A stretch of DNA of 64,000 bases from Sulfurimonas crateris (GCA_945883795.1 CAMCYC010000003.1:1-64000), one strand, 5' to 3'. Shown: positions 18,224-28,619, counted from the first letter of the stretch. The notes: generated from the sequence alone by a model not told the origin. Numbers and translations are program-made.

Positions 18224-18280
18224 GCACATGATAAATGCGAGTTAGAAAATGGTATATATCAAAATTAGGATTGATTAAAA

Positions 18281-18853
18281 ATGTTAAATATTATTTTATT
18301 AAGAATTGCTAAAACGGCAATTTTACAGGCATTCGACAAAAATAGAGATATTGATACACAAGGACTTATAAGTAAATACCCTTTTCTAGAAAAAGCGGGT
18401 GCTTCTTTTGTAACACTTAAGTATGAGCATCAGCTTAGAGGATGTATTGGCTCAATAATAGCACATAGAAAGCTTTTGGATGACATTGTGCGTAATGCAA
18501 AATCTGCTGCTTTTAATGACCCTAGATTTAGCTCTTTAAAAAGTGAAGAGTTTTCACATCTCACACTTGAAGTTTCCATTTTAAGTGAACCTCATTTTTT
18601 AGAATATGAAGATTTTGATGATTTAGTACAAAAAATTCGACCAAATATTGATGGACTTATTTTAAAATATGGGGTTTATCAAGGGACATTTTTGCCTCAG
18701 GTTTGGGAGCAACTTACACAGGCTAAAGATTTCTTAGAACACTTGAGCATAAAAGCGGGTGCAAATCCTAGTATTTATGCGAAGCATCCAGATATTTATA
18801 CCTATCAAGTCGATGCGATAGAGGAGAAATTTGATGCAATATTACCGTTATAA
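18281..18853 (+). CDS. amrA: AMMECR1-domain protein AmrA (AmmeMemoRadiSam component A)
   Basis: AMMECR1-family protein of 190 residues with the family signature LRGCIGSI near residue 50 and the conserved NAKSAAFNDPRFSSL segment near 73. The family is found in all domains of life; the human member is linked to a contiguous-gene syndrome, and the biochemical role is unsettled. Here it heads a three-gene operon with a radical SAM enzyme and a Memo-family protein, the arrangement named AmmeMemoRadiSam. The stop overlaps the next start by 20 bases. Confidence 0.9.
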   Translation: MLNIILLRIAKTAILQAFDKNRDIDTQGLISKYPFLEKAGASFVTLKYEHQLRGCIGSIIAHRKLLDDIVRNAKSAAFNDPRFSSLKSEEFSHLTLEVSILSEPHFLEYEDFDDLVQKIRPNIDGLILKYGVYQGTFLPQVWEQLTQAKDFLEHLSIKAGANPSIYAKHPDIYTYQVDAIEEKFDAILPL

Positions 18854-19823
18854 AGATGAAACATCTCTAACATGCTTATTGTGCAAACATTACTGCACTT
18901 TAAAAAAAGATTCGCATGGGATTTGTGGAATAAACTTCAATATTGATGAGCATCTGGTAAATAAAACATATGGACATCCAAGCACTGTTCATGTAGACCC
19001 TATAGAGAAAAAACCGCTTTATCATTTTTTGCCCTCTTCTTCATCCCTTTCCATAGGAACAGTTGGCTGTAATTTTAGATGTCCATTTTGTCAGAACTAT
19101 TCTATTTCGCAGACCTCTACTGTAGACGAAAGTAGTTTTTACACTCCTCAAGACTTGGTAAATTTAGCACTTAAATATAAAACAAAAAGTATTAGTTACA
19201 CATACAATGAGCCAACCATCTGGTATCCTTATGCAAAAGATATTGGTATGCTTGCAAAAGAATATGGGCTTAAGAATGTTTTTGTTTCGAGTGGATATGA
19301 ATCAAAAGAAGTTTTAGAAGATATGAAATATTGGGTTGATGCTGCAAATATCGACCTTAAAAGTTTTTCTCATGAGTACTATAAAAAAGTTTTAAAAACT
19401 GATTTAGATGGTGTTTTAGAATCTCTTATAGAGTTTGCCAAGAGTAATATTTGGCTAGAGATAACAACCTTAATCATACCAAATATCAATGATAGCGATG
19501 AAGAGATACACAAAATGGCAGAGTTTATCTCAAGCAAATTAGGAACAGATATACCATGGCATTTTAGTGCTTTTCATCCTGATTATAAAATGCTTGATAC
19601 GCCGAGTACATCTTTGGAAAGTTTGCAAAGGGCTAAAGCTATTGCTCAAAGTTACGCTATAAAGTATGTTTATTTAGGAAATATAAGAACAAATACAAAT
19701 ACATATTGCGATAAATGCCATGCAGAACTTATACAACGCAATGGCTTTTTTGCAGAGTATTCAAATATGCAAGGTAATCAATGTTTGGCATGTGAAAATA
19801 TTATACCAGGAGTTTTTAGATGA
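18834..19823 (+). CDS. amrS: AmmeMemoRadiSam system radical SAM enzyme AmrS
   Basis: Radical SAM enzyme of 329 residues. The CxxxCxxC motif that binds the SAM [4Fe-4S] cluster is C79-C83-C86 (GCNFRCPFCQN). Extra cysteines occur near the N-terminus (CLLCKHYC, then HGICGIN) and the C-terminus (CDKCHAEL and CLACENI), which could bind a zinc or a second cluster. The track start is TTG at 18831, immediately before an ATG at 18834, which I prefer. It resembles PflA-type activases and is always paired with the Memo and AMMECR1 proteins. Its substrate is not known; Memo or AMMECR1 themselves are plausible targets. Confidence 0.9.
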   Translation: MQYYRYKDETSLTCLLCKHYCTLKKDSHGICGINFNIDEHLVNKTYGHPSTVHVDPIEKKPLYHFLPSSSSLSIGTVGCNFRCPFCQNYSISQTSTVDESSFYTPQDLVNLALKYKTKSISYTYNEPTIWYPYAKDIGMLAKEYGLKNVFVSSGYESKEVLEDMKYWVDAANIDLKSFSHEYYKKVLKTDLDGVLESLIEFAKSNIWLEITTLIIPNINDSDEEIHKMAEFISSKLGTDIPWHFSAFHPDYKMLDTPSTSLESLQRAKAIAQSYAIKYVYLGNIRTNTNTYCDKCHAELIQRNGFFAEYSNMQGNQCLACENIIPGVFR

Positions 19824-20614
19824 GAAGAGAGATGAGCGTTGTTGGTTTATTTTATCCAGCCAGAGATGTTGAATTAGAGAGATATTTTGAGCATTTTAAT
19901 AAGATATACGATACTCATGAAACATTACCAGATGTACAAAGTAGGGCAGTGATAGTTCCTCATGCGGGTTATATTTACTCTGGATATACAGCAAATATAG
20001 CCTATAGGATTTTGCAAAATTCTCGTATTAAAAATTTTGTAGTCATTGGACCTTCCCATAAAGTAGGTTTTGAAGGGATAAGTCTTTGTACTGCCCAAAC
20101 TTATGCTACACCTTTTGGAAATATTCAAAGTTCTGCAGCACTCGTAGCGGAGTTAAAAGACGATTTTAATCTTACTACTATTTTAAGTCCACATGCTGAA
20201 CATAGTACAGAGGTACAATTTCCCTTTATTAAATATTATTTACCAGATGCAAAAATTGTTGAACTTGTGTATGGGAATATCCCTCCTGAATTTCTTTCTC
20301 AAATCATAGACTTTATTTTAGAAAAAAAAGATTGTGGGGTTATCATCAGTACCGATTTAAGTCATTTTTACACGCTAGAACAGGCAAATAAACTTGATAA
20401 TATTTGCCTCAATGGTATCTATAACTTGGAAATACGCCTACTCAATCAAGGGTGTGAGGCATGTGGCATGACAGGTGTAAAAGCGATGATTCTAAGTGCC
20501 AAAAAATTGCGACTTACTTCGGGTATTTTAGATTACAGAACAAGTGCTGATACTAGTCATAACACAAAGAATGTAGTGGGTTATGTGAGTGCTTTTTTTA
20601 AAAATGGAAGATAA
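19820..20614 (+). CDS. amrB: Memo-family protein AmrB (AmmeMemoRadiSam component B)
   Basis: MEMO1-like protein of 264 residues. Human Memo1 has a metal site made by two His and one Cys; here the equivalent segments are VPHAGYIYSGYTA (near residue 50), GPSHKVGFEG (near 80) and EACGMTGVKA (near 213). The SPHAEHSTEVQFPF and STDLSHFYT motifs of the extradiol-dioxygenase-like fold are also present. It overlaps amrS by four bases, so AmrA, AmrS and AmrB are made together. Function is inferred only as part of this conserved radical SAM trio. Confidence 0.9.
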   Translation: MRREMSVVGLFYPARDVELERYFEHFNKIYDTHETLPDVQSRAVIVPHAGYIYSGYTANIAYRILQNSRIKNFVVIGPSHKVGFEGISLCTAQTYATPFGNIQSSAALVAELKDDFNLTTILSPHAEHSTEVQFPFIKYYLPDAKIVELVYGNIPPEFLSQIIDFILEKKDCGVIISTDLSHFYTLEQANKLDNICLNGIYNLEIRLLNQGCEACGMTGVKAMILSAKKLRLTSGILDYRTSADTSHNTKNVVGYVSAFFKNGR

Positions 20615-20658
20615 AATAAACTCTATCTTCTATAATAATATGCTTATTTGTTTTATAT

Positions 20659-20699
20659 TTAGGAATAAAAATTATTAATTATTTAAATTTTATTCCTAA
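20659..20699. terminator. Bidirectional terminator between amrB and the cation antiporter gene
   Basis: TTAGGAATAAAA at 20659-20670 pairs perfectly with TTTTATTCCTAA at 20688-20699 (12 bases, 17-base loop). The stem has A runs on one side and T runs on the other, and it lies in the 120-base gap between two convergent genes. Placement more than GC content supports a two-way terminator. Confidence 0.55.
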
Positions 20700-20734
20700 T
20701 AAATATTTTCATCTCAAAACTTTGAAAATTAAAA

Positions 20735-22363
20735 TTATATTTTAACTATATTTAATTGACAAGTAAGTGTTCGCTCTACTAAAACACGAGCAACTTCAAG
20801 TTTTCCATCTACAATTACATTAACATTGAGGTCTTTTAGCTTTTCTCGCTCATCTGCAGAAATAACTTTTACTACCAAATTTACATTTTTTGTTTGCGCT
20901 AAAATTGCTTCACAAATAGAGCGTTTTTTATCAAAATTATCAAGTGTCACAATTACTGCAGCTGCATGCTCAACATTTAAAGCTTGAATAATAGAGCGTT
21001 TTGACATATCTCCTAAATAAGCTTCTAATCCTTCGTTTAACGCTTCTTGCACATGTTTTGGGCTATTATCAACGATGATATAATCTGCTCCATAAAGTTC
21101 CAAATTCTGTTCAACAAACTTTCCTACAATGCTATATCCACAAATAATAACATGATTTTTTCTTGTACCCATATGTAAAACTTCAGGAATAATATTATTA
21201 TCTTTTATAAAAAAGTTTGCTATTACTTTTGTTTGAGGTACCAAAAATGGTGAGATAACCATTGAAAAAATAACAACTAATACGAGTAGTTCGGAGAGTT
21301 CATTATTAATTAATCCATTCATACTTGCAAGTGCAAAGATAACAAAAGCAAACTCTCCAACCTGAGAGAGTGCTATTCCTGTTGTGAGGGCAAGTGGGCT
21401 TGGTGTGGAAAATTTGAGCGCTCCAAATGTAATAAGCGTTTTTAGAACTATTATAAGCAAAAATAGAGCAGTAATTAAGGCAATATTTTGCACTAGCATC
21501 TCCAAATTTATCTTCATCCCAATCACAATAAAAAAAGTTCCCAATAAAATATCTTTAAATGGAGCGATGTCTGATTCTACTTTATGATGATACTTTGTCT
21601 CGGCAATAATCATGCCAGCGACAAATGCACCCAAAGAGTAAGTAAAGCCCATAAAATGTGCTAAAAGTGAAGCAGCTACAACAACAAATAAAACCGAACT
21701 CATAAACAATTCATCAAGCTCAGAAGATGCAGAAAAGTGCAATAGCCATGTGATAACTCTTTTACCTACAACAAATAAAAGTGCTATAACAATAACCGCA
21801 CTTATAAGAGTATGATAAAGTATGGTGCTAATACTTTCGCCTGCTTCATGTGTCAAAATACCAATCAAAATTAAAATTGGAATCACGGCAATATCTTGAA
21901 AAATAAGTATTCCAGTTGCACGCTGTCCATAAGGAGCATGAATCTCTTTGGAGCTTTTTAAATAGCTCAAAACAATAGCAGTTGAAGAGAGAGAAAATGC
22001 AAGAGCTGTAATGAGTGCAGGCATAGATTCTAAATTAAAAAAGTAATGTCCTATAAGAAAAAAGAGTGTTGCACTTAAACCAACTTGTAATATTCCATTA
22101 GTAAAAATAATATTTTTCATGGAGTTCATTTTTGCAAGTGAGATTTCAAGACCAATCGTAAACATCAAAAACACAATACCAAATTCAGCAATATCATTCA
22201 GTGTCTCAGAACTTGCAAGATGTTTTAAATCAAAAGCATACACCATGACAGTACCTGTGAGAATATAGCCAATAATTTGCGATATCCCAAATCGTTTGAG
22301 AAAAATATTAGTAACTGTAGAGAAACCAAGAGCGATAATGATAAATAAAAGGACTTGTTCCAT
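20735..22363 (-). CDS. CPA2-type monovalent cation:proton antiporter with RCK_N domain (Kef-like)
   Basis: Protein of 542 residues. About residues 5-385 form a 12-helix Na+/H+-exchanger domain with FGIVFLMFTIGLEISL and FQDIAVIPILIL. About 400-520 are a TrkA_N/RCK domain with a dinucleotide fold (VIICGYSIVGKFVEQN) and acidic loop IIVDNS. No TrkA_C domain follows. Relatives export K+ or Na+ in exchange for protons and are gated by ligands binding the RCK domain. It is a single gene facing away from pyrG, with a 116-base divergent promoter region. Confidence 0.88.
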   Translation of the reverse strand: MEQVLLFIIIALGFSTVTNIFLKRFGISQIIGYILTGTVMVYAFDLKHLASSETLNDIAEFGIVFLMFTIGLEISLAKMNSMKNIIFTNGILQVGLSATLFFLIGHYFFNLESMPALITALAFSLSSTAIVLSYLKSSKEIHAPYGQRATGILIFQDIAVIPILILIGILTHEAGESISTILYHTLISAVIVIALLFVVGKRVITWLLHFSASSELDELFMSSVLFVVVAASLLAHFMGFTYSLGAFVAGMIIAETKYHHKVESDIAPFKDILLGTFFIVIGMKINLEMLVQNIALITALFLLIIVLKTLITFGALKFSTPSPLALTTGIALSQVGEFAFVIFALASMNGLINNELSELLVLVVIFSMVISPFLVPQTKVIANFFIKDNNIIPEVLHMGTRKNHVIICGYSIVGKFVEQNLELYGADYIIVDNSPKHVQEALNEGLEAYLGDMSKRSIIQALNVEHAAAVIVTLDNFDKKRSICEAILAQTKNVNLVVKVISADEREKLKDLNVNVIVDGKLEVARVLVERTLTCQLNIVKI

Positions 22364-22479
22364 AGGTATTCTTTGTGTGAAATATTTTGTAGATTATAGC
22401 TTATTTGAGGTTTATTCTATAGAGATTTTAAGAGATTTTAGAATACAATCCGCGAATTATTAATCTTTAAAGGCTTGAC

Positions 22480-24099
22480 ATGACTAAATTCATTTTTGTA
22501 ACTGGTGGGGTTTTAAGTTCTCTTGGGAAAGGAATTACAGCTGCAAGTATTGGTACTTTGCTCAAACACGCTGGTAAAGAAGTGGGTATGTTAAAAATAG
22601 ACCCTTACATTAATGTTGACCCTGGAACTATGAGTCCACTTGAACATGGAGAGGTTTTTGTCACAAAAGATGGCGCTGAAACAGATCTTGATATTGGAAA
22701 TTATGAGCGATTTTTGGATAGTTCATTTTTAAAATCAAGTAACTTTACAACGGGTCAAGTATACTCTTCTGTTATTGAGCGAGAAAGAGCAGGTGGTTAT
22801 TTAGGACAAACTATTCAAGTTATTCCTCATATTGTTGGAGAGATAGTCCATCGCATAAAACTCGCAGGAAAAGGGCATGATATCCTTGTTGTAGAGCTCG
22901 GTGGAACTGTGGGAGATATTGAAGGTTTACCATTTATGGAAGCAATTCGTCAGATGAAACATGATGATGATGTAGCTGGTACTTTTTTTATCCATGTCAC
23001 ACTTATCCCTTATATAAAAGCTGCTGGTGAGCTTAAATCAAAACCAACACAACATTCAGTTCAAGAGCTTCGCCGTATTGGAATTACACCTCAAATGATA
23101 ATTGCAAGAAGTGAAAATGCAATGCCAAAAACATTTAAGAAAAAACTCGCCATGAGTTGTGATGTAAGTCAAGATAGCGTTATTGAAGCACTTGATGCGG
23201 CAACTATTTACGATATTCCTATCACATTTTTGCGACAAAATATTTTAAAACCAATTGCAAAAGAGTTGGATTTAGGGGAACTCAATCCCGACATGGAAGC
23301 ATGGGATACTTTGGTTAAAAAAATTGTACAACCTAAAAATATCACTGTTATCGGTTTTGTAGGCAAATATTTGGCACTCAAAGAAGCGTATAAATCTTTG
23401 ACTGAATCACTTATCCATTGTGGTGCACATCTTGATACAAGAGTAGAAATTGTTTGGGTTGATAGTGAAGAGATAGAAGAACGAGGTGCTGAAGCACTTT
23501 TGGGTGATTGTGATTCTGTTTTGGTTGCAGGTGGATTTGGAAATCGTGGTATTGAGGGGAAAATTAAAGCAATTGAATATGCAAGGGTTAATAAAGTTCC
23601 TTATCTTGGAATTTGTTTGGGTATGCAACTGACCCTTGTGGAATACGCTAGAAATGTACTCGGTCTTGCAGGTGCAAATTCTGTAGAATTTGATGAAAAT
23701 ACACCTCATCCTATGGTTTATCTTATTGATAGCTTTTTAGACCAAGCAGGGAACTCTCAGCTACGAACACATAAATCTCCAATGGGTGGCACACTCAGAC
23801 TCGGTGAATATCCATGTGACACAAAAGAGGGTTCAATTTTACGCAAAGCTTACCATGGTGCGACAACTATTCATGAACGACATCGCCATCGTTATGAAGC
23901 AAATCCAGCATATCGTGAGCAGTTGGAAAAAGCGGGGATGATTGTGACAGGTGAATCAAATGGACTTATTGAAACGGTAGAAATTCAAGACCATCCATGG
24001 TTTTTAGGTGTACAATTTCATCCAGAATTTACATCAAGACTCCAAACGCCAAATCCAACAATCCTTGCATTTGTTCAAGCTAGTTTGAGTGCTGAGTAA
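22480..24099 (+). CDS. pyrG: CTP synthase
   Basis: Full-length CTP synthase of 539 residues. The N-terminal synthetase domain begins with [14 protein letters not shown] (ATP binding). The C-terminal class I glutamine amidotransferase domain has the nucleophile Cys in [10 protein letters not shown] near residue 380 and the catalytic His/Glu in QFHPEFTSR near 514. It converts UTP and glutamine to CTP in the cytoplasm. The 3' end overlaps recJ by 11 bases, so the two are probably cotranscribed. Confidence 0.97.
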   Translation: MTKFIFVTGGVLSSLGKGITAASIGTLLKHAGKEVGMLKIDPYINVDPGTMSPLEHGEVFVTKDGAETDLDIGNYERFLDSSFLKSSNFTTGQVYSSVIERERAGGYLGQTIQVIPHIVGEIVHRIKLAGKGHDILVVELGGTVGDIEGLPFMEAIRQMKHDDDVAGTFFIHVTLIPYIKAAGELKSKPTQHSVQELRRIGITPQMIIARSENAMPKTFKKKLAMSCDVSQDSVIEALDAATIYDIPITFLRQNILKPIAKELDLGELNPDMEAWDTLVKKIVQPKNITVIGFVGKYLALKEAYKSLTESLIHCGAHLDTRVEIVWVDSEEIEERGAEALLGDCDSVLVAGGFGNRGIEGKIKAIEYARVNKVPYLGICLGMQLTLVEYARNVLGLAGANSVEFDENTPHPMVYLIDSFLDQAGNSQLRTHKSPMGGTLRLGEYPCDTKEGSILRKAYHGATTIHERHRHRYEANPAYREQLEKAGMIVTGESNGLIETVEIQDHPWFLGVQFHPEFTSRLQTPNPTILAFVQASLSAE

Positions 24100-25678
24100 T
24101 ATCACCCAATTAGATAAGCACTCTCTTTACGAGTTGCTTTCGCAACGCTTTGAGAGTGAAGATAAAAAACTCTCACAGATTCCAAATCCAGCTCTTTTAC
24201 AAGATGCCACAAAATCTGCAAAAAAAATTGCCTTAGCCATAAGAGAAAATAAAAGAATCACTTTAGTTGGGGATTATGATGTGGATGGAGTAAGCTCTAC
24301 TGCTATTATGGTTGATTTTTTTCGACAAATCCCTTATCCTCTTGAAGCAATTATTCCTAATCGTTTTCATGATGGTTATGGAGTGAGTCCTAATGTCTTA
24401 AAAAGAGTTGATGCAGATTTGGTAATAACCGTAGATAATGGAATCGCTGCTATTGGAGCGGCCCAAATTTGTAAAGAAAAAAATATTGAGCTTATCATTA
24501 CAGACCATCATACGCCTTCAGATATTCTTCCAGAAGCGTTTGCAATAGTGGACCCAAAACTTGCAACTTGTGCGTATCCATTCAAAGAGATATGTGGTGC
24601 GCAAGTGGCATGGTTACTTTTGGCACTTGTTAAAAAAGAGTTAAACCTTACTATCGACATGAAACAATTTTTGGATATTTTGGCAATTGCAATTATTGCG
24701 GATATTATGCCTTTGATTGATATTAACCGCACTCTTGTCAAAGAAGGTTTAAAACTTATGCTCCATTCAAATCGCCCATCTTCTATAATTATCCGAGATT
24801 TTTTAAATAAATCTATTATCACTTCCGAAGATATAGCTTTTCAAATTGCACCTCGAATCAATTCAGCGGGAAGACTTGAAGATGCTTCTATTGCTTTGGA
24901 TTTTTTTACAGCAACTACAACAACTCAAGCATATAAACAATTTGAACTTTTAGGCACACTGAACGAACTTCGAAAAGCAACAGAAGCAAAGTGCACACAA
25001 GAAGCGATGGAAATTGCCAATGGAGATGATAAAGTGATTGTTGTTTGGCATGAATATTGGCATGAAGGTGTTGTGGGGATTGTTGCCTCACGACTTGTTG
25101 AAGCATTTGGTAAACCTGCTATTGTTCTCAGCTGTGAAAATGGTATTGCAAAAGGAAGTGCTAGAAGTGTTGGTGAGGTGAATATTTATGAGCTTATCAA
25201 AGCAAATAATAGCTATTTGAGTAAGTTTGGTGGGCATAAAATGGCAGCAGGTTTGGGGCTTCTTGAAGAAAATATTAAAGCTTTTAAAATTGCAATTAAT
25301 CAAACTGCTTTAAAAATTGACCCAAAAGATTTTATCCCAAAAGATACACTTATGGGAATACTCTCGAGTGATGAGATAGATTTAGAATTACTCAATTTAT
25401 TGGAGAGTTTTGAGCCATTTGGTGAGGGAAATCTTCGCCCAAAATTTTTGCTTCAAGATGCAGATGTTGTCAAAATTCGTCTAATTGGTACAGATAAATC
25501 ACATTCAAGAATTGAGGTAAAACAGTATCCACATGCAAAAAAGACAATAGAACTTGTAGCATTTCGCACTGTTTTTGAGATGCCAGAAAATAAAAAAATT
25601 ACATGCAGTTATACGGTTTCAAAAAATGAGTTTAATAATAAACTCTCAGTGCAACTTCTTGTCGATAAAATTTACTGA
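24089..25678 (+). CDS. recJ: Single-stranded-DNA exonuclease RecJ
   Basis: DHH-family nuclease of 529 residues. Motifs: [10 protein letters not shown] (motif I, near residue 60), VDNGIAA and ITDHHTP (DHH motif III, near 138), and the DHHA1-like C-terminal part with [10 protein letters not shown] and [11 protein letters not shown]. RecJ degrades 5' single-stranded ends in recombination and mismatch repair. The start is GTG at 24089 inside the end of pyrG. The stop is directly next to the end of hypA on the other strand, leaving no intergenic space. Confidence 0.93.
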   Translation: MLSNITQLDKHSLYELLSQRFESEDKKLSQIPNPALLQDATKSAKKIALAIRENKRITLVGDYDVDGVSSTAIMVDFFRQIPYPLEAIIPNRFHDGYGVSPNVLKRVDADLVITVDNGIAAIGAAQICKEKNIELIITDHHTPSDILPEAFAIVDPKLATCAYPFKEICGAQVAWLLLALVKKELNLTIDMKQFLDILAIAIIADIMPLIDINRTLVKEGLKLMLHSNRPSSIIIRDFLNKSIITSEDIAFQIAPRINSAGRLEDASIALDFFTATTTTQAYKQFELLGTLNELRKATEAKCTQEAMEIANGDDKVIVVWHEYWHEGVVGIVASRLVEAFGKPAIVLSCENGIAKGSARSVGEVNIYELIKANNSYLSKFGGHKMAAGLGLLEENIKAFKIAINQTALKIDPKDFIPKDTLMGILSSDEIDLELLNLLESFEPFGEGNLRPKFLLQDADVVKIRLIGTDKSHSRIEVKQYPHAKKTIELVAFRTVFEMPENKKITCSYTVSKNEFNNKLSVQLLVDKIY

Positions 25679-26020
25679 TTACTCCATCTCAAGGGACATG
25701 AGAAACATCTCTTCTCCGTCCAAAATGTCAACTTCTACACTTTGACATGCAGGGCAACAATACTCTAATTTTTTGAGTGTTGATTCTTTTTTACATGTAA
25801 GACATAAAATAACTATAGGCTGAATACTCATCACAAATTTCGCTTCTTTACAAATAGTTTCTTCTTTAAATGTATCAAATGCAGTTTCTAAAAGTTGCGG
25901 TTCAACGCCACTCATAACACCTATTTTGACAACAACTTTTGTTATTTTTAGAGCATCATTTTGGGTTGCATATTCTTGGCAAGAGTCTAAAAGTGATTGC
26001 ACAATACTATATTCATGCAT
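25679..26020 (-). CDS. hypA: Hydrogenase/urease nickel metallochaperone HypA
   Basis: The track starts at a TTG two codons earlier, but HypA needs the N-terminal sequence MHEYS, in which His2 binds nickel, so the ATG at 26020 is chosen (113 residues). The zinc site is made by CLTC near residue 72 and CPAC near 90. HypA delivers Ni2+ to [NiFe] hydrogenase precursors with HypB. The start overlaps the hypE stop (TGATG). The other hyp genes and any hydrogenase structural genes are not in this window. Confidence 0.93.
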   Translation of the reverse strand: MHEYSIVQSLLDSCQEYATQNDALKITKVVVKIGVMSGVEPQLLETAFDTFKEETICKEAKFVMSIQPIVILCLTCKKESTLKKLEYCCPACQSVEVDILDGEEMFLMSLEME

Positions 26021-27018
26021 CAACAAATTCTCGGAAGTAATTCACCATTAGGCATTTCCAAAAATCTCGAAGTTCCCCAATTAGTGTGTAAAATCACTTT
26101 TTTGAGATGTCTTTTTGTCACTTTACCAATAATAGTTGCTTGGGAACAATTTTCAAAAGTTTGTAAAATTTTTATTGCTTTGTTGGCATCCTCTTTTTTC
26201 ACAGCTAAAACAAATGTTCCCTCATTTGCTAAGGTGGTTGCTTCAAAACCCAATATTTCACAAATCCCATTTACCTCATCACTTATAGGAATTTTTGTCT
26301 CTTGGACTTCTATACAGATATTTGACTGTCTTGACCACTCATTCAAAACAGCACTCACTCCGCCTCTAGTCGCATCTCTCATGGCAGTTATTTTTATCCC
26401 TGAATCTATAAGTGCTTTGACTTGAGGAAAAAGTGAGTCACAATCACTCTTGAGTGTAGAATTTATCTGCATCCCCTCACGAGCCACAAAAATAGTAGCA
26501 CCATGACACCCTATATCACGATTGAGCACAATTACATCATCTTGAGATATTGTATTGGAACTTATCCCTTTTTGAAGCACTTCGCCAATACCTGTTGTAT
26601 TGATAAAGATTTTATCAACACTCCCACGAGGAACAACTTTTGTGTCGCCACTCACGATAATCGCATCATTGATTTCAAGTTCACGCTTCATGCTTTGCAC
26701 AATTTTCTCAAGTTCATAAGTGCTAAATCCCTCTTCAATAATCACGCTACATGTAAGATATTTTGGCTTCGCACCCATCATGGCAAGGTCATTGCATGTG
26801 CCACAAATTGCGAGTTTCCCTATATCTCCACCACTAAAAAATAAAGGTGAAACAGTAAAACTATCAGTAGAAAAAGCAAGTTCTCCACCATAAATAATTG
26901 CAGCATCTTCGCTAGAGGCTAAAATATCATTGGCAAAGGCTTTATAAAAAACTTGTGAGATAAGTTGATGGTTTTCTTCTCCACCATTGCCATAAGCGAG
27001 AGTTATTGTAGGATTCAT
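26020..27018 (-). CDS. hypE: Hydrogenase maturation protein HypE
   Basis: PurM/ThiL-type ATP-binding protein of 332 residues. It ends with PRIC, the family's hallmark, where the terminal Cys is carbamoylated by HypF and dehydrated to thiocyanate, giving the cyanide ligands of the [NiFe] centre. SSEDAAI and TRGGVSAVLNEW are typical HypE segments. It lies between pyrF (one base before) and hypA (one-base overlap). HypF, HypC and HypD, which it needs as partners, are not encoded here. Confidence 0.94.
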   Translation of the reverse strand: MNPTITLAYGNGGEENHQLISQVFYKAFANDILASSEDAAIIYGGELAFSTDSFTVSPLFFSGGDIGKLAICGTCNDLAMMGAKPKYLTCSVIIEEGFSTYELEKIVQSMKRELEINDAIIVSGDTKVVPRGSVDKIFINTTGIGEVLQKGISSNTISQDDVIVLNRDIGCHGATIFVAREGMQINSTLKSDCDSLFPQVKALIDSGIKITAMRDATRGGVSAVLNEWSRQSNICIEVQETKIPISDEVNGICEILGFEATTLANEGTFVLAVKKEDANKAIKILQTFENCSQATIIGKVTKRHLKKVILHTNWGTSRFLEMPNGELLPRIC

Positions 27019-27019
27019 C

Positions 27020-27703
27020 TCAGATATTTTCTAAAATTTTTGCAACAACCTCAGCAGGGTTTTGTGCTTGATAAATTGGGCGACCAACTACAATAAAATC
27101 AACCAAAGCACTTTTTGCAAATTCTACATCTGCAACTCTTTGTTGGTCGCCAGAATCTTCTCCAAAAGGTCTAATCCCTGGTGTAAGTGTGAGGAAATGT
27201 TTGTTTGTAATTTTTTTAATAGATTCACTCTCATAGGCAGAACACACGACACCATCGAGTCCACTTTCGTTTGCATCTATTGCAAATTGGTCTGCTTTTT
27301 TGGCAATAGAGCTTTCATACACTGCGCTAAACTCTTCTTGATTAAAAGAGGTCAAAGCTGTAACCGCCAAAACAATAGGTCTTTTTTCATACTTTGAGAG
27401 TCGTTGCATCACCTCTTGCATGGCTCTTTTTCCAGCAGAGGCATGAATATTAAACATATCAACTCCAAGCCCCATAATAGATTCCGCAGCGTCAGCCATT
27501 GTATTGGGGATATCATAAAGTTTTAAATCCAAAAATATTTTAAAATTTGGATTAATCTCTTTAATCTCTTGCAAAAACTCAACACCATCACGAATATAAG
27601 CACGAAGCCCAACTTTAAGCCAAATATCGTACTCTTTTATTTGATGGATTAAATCCAAATTTTCTTGTTTTGTAGGTAAATCAAGGGCGACACATAATTT
27701 CAT
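27020..27703 (-). CDS. pyrF: Orotidine 5'-phosphate decarboxylase
   Basis: TIM-barrel enzyme of 227 residues that makes UMP in pyrimidine synthesis. The catalytic segment FLDLKLYDIPNT near residue 59 contains the Asp-Lys-Asp set, and the phosphate-binding PGIRP and VVGRPI motifs are near 180 and 210. It begins four bases after the glyQ stop and is followed by hypE, so a glyQ-pyrF-hypE-hypA transcript is likely. Confidence 0.96.
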   Translation of the reverse strand: MKLCVALDLPTKQENLDLIHQIKEYDIWLKVGLRAYIRDGVEFLQEIKEINPNFKIFLDLKLYDIPNTMADAAESIMGLGVDMFNIHASAGKRAMQEVMQRLSKYEKRPIVLAVTALTSFNQEEFSAVYESSIAKKADQFAIDANESGLDGVVCSAYESESIKKITNKHFLTLTPGIRPFGEDSGDQQRVADVEFAKSALVDFIVVGRPIYQAQNPAEVVAKILENI

Positions 27704-27706
27704 TTT

Positions 27707-28588
27707 TTAACCATTTACCCTTTTGATTCTTTCAGGCTCTTGTGCTTTATACAGTTCTGCACAACCACGAGAGAGCTCACGGATTTTTAAGATGTAGTTT
27801 TGTCGCTCAGTTTGTGAAATTGCTTTTCTAGCATCTAAAACATTAAACGAATTTGCGGCACTCATGCATAAGTCATAAGCAGGAAGCGGTAAACCAGATT
27901 CTAATGTTCGTAAACACTCTTTACTTTTTGCTTCGAATTCAGCAAATAACATAGCTGTGTCTGCTACTTCAAAATTGTATTTACTAAACTCTATTTCACT
28001 CTCTTTATGCACATCTTTATAATAAGTTTTTCCATGAACACTTTCGTTCCAAACAATATCAAAAACATTATCCACACCTTGCAAATACATGGCAAGTCTC
28101 TCTGTTCCATAAGTGATTTCAGCAGTTACAGGTTTGCATTCTATCCCACCAACCTGCTGAAAATAGGTAAACTGAGTCACTTCCATCCCATTGAGCCAAA
28201 CTTCCCAGCCAAGTCCCCATGCGCCAAGTGTTGGAGATTCCCAATTGTCTTCTATAAAACGGATGTCATGCGCTGAAACATCAAGACCTAAATATTCTAA
28301 CGACTTGAGATACAACTCTTGAATATTGTCAGGAGACGGTTTGATAATCGCTTGAAATTGATAGTAACTTCCAAGTCTATTTGGATTTTCTCCATATCTT
28401 CCATCTGTCGGACGGCGAGATGGTGCAACATAAGCAACAGACCATGGAGTAGAATCGAGTGAACGAAGAAAAGTAGCAGGATGAAAAGTTCCAGCACCTG
28501 CAGGAATATCATAAGGTTGTACAATATTACACCCTTGTTTCATCCAAAATTCTTGTAGTTTTAGTAATATTTCGCTAAAAGTTATCAT
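27707..28588 (-). CDS. glyQ: Glycyl-tRNA synthetase alpha subunit
   Basis: Class II synthetase alpha chain of 293 residues from the chosen start. The N-terminus [19 protein letters not shown] and the active-site stretches [10 protein letters not shown] and [16 protein letters not shown] are typical of GlyQ. The ORF track begins with TTG at 28624, but that extension contains a TATAAT box and the ATG at 28588 has GAGG upstream, so it is chosen. GlyQ works as a tetramer with GlyS, which is not in this window. Confidence 0.96.
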   Translation of the reverse strand: MITFSEILLKLQEFWMKQGCNIVQPYDIPAGAGTFHPATFLRSLDSTPWSVAYVAPSRRPTDGRYGENPNRLGSYYQFQAIIKPSPDNIQELYLKSLEYLGLDVSAHDIRFIEDNWESPTLGAWGLGWEVWLNGMEVTQFTYFQQVGGIECKPVTAEITYGTERLAMYLQGVDNVFDIVWNESVHGKTYYKDVHKESEIEFSKYNFEVADTAMLFAEFEAKSKECLRTLESGLPLPAYDLCMSAANSFNVLDARKAISQTERQNYILKIRELSRGCAELYKAQEPERIKRVNG

Positions 28589-28613
28589 AATTACCTCGTA
28601 AATAAATTGCGAA

Positions 28614-28619
28614 ATTATA
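28614..28619 (-). promoter_or_regulatory. -10 box of the glyQ-pyrF-hypE-hypA operon
   Basis: On the minus strand GGCTATAATTTCG contains a perfect TATAAT 25 bases before the glyQ ATG. It falls inside the longer reading frame given by the track, which argues that the longer frame is not translated. No -35 is evident. Confidence 0.5.

Larger units (their letters stand above)
17946..18280. other. 335-base intergenic region with two inverted repeats, no gene seen
   Basis: No reading frame of note on either strand. It separates the chemoreceptor from the amr operon. It contains a short GC hairpin (18131-18151) that may end the chemoreceptor transcript and an 11-base inverted repeat (18188-18223) just before the amrA start. 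The rest is AT-rich DNA without recognisable RNA structure. Confidence 0.6.

Noticed and set aside
26503-26844. Plus-strand ORF opposite hypE
   Set aside because: Antisense shadow of a well conserved gene, with no start signal and an unlikely composition.
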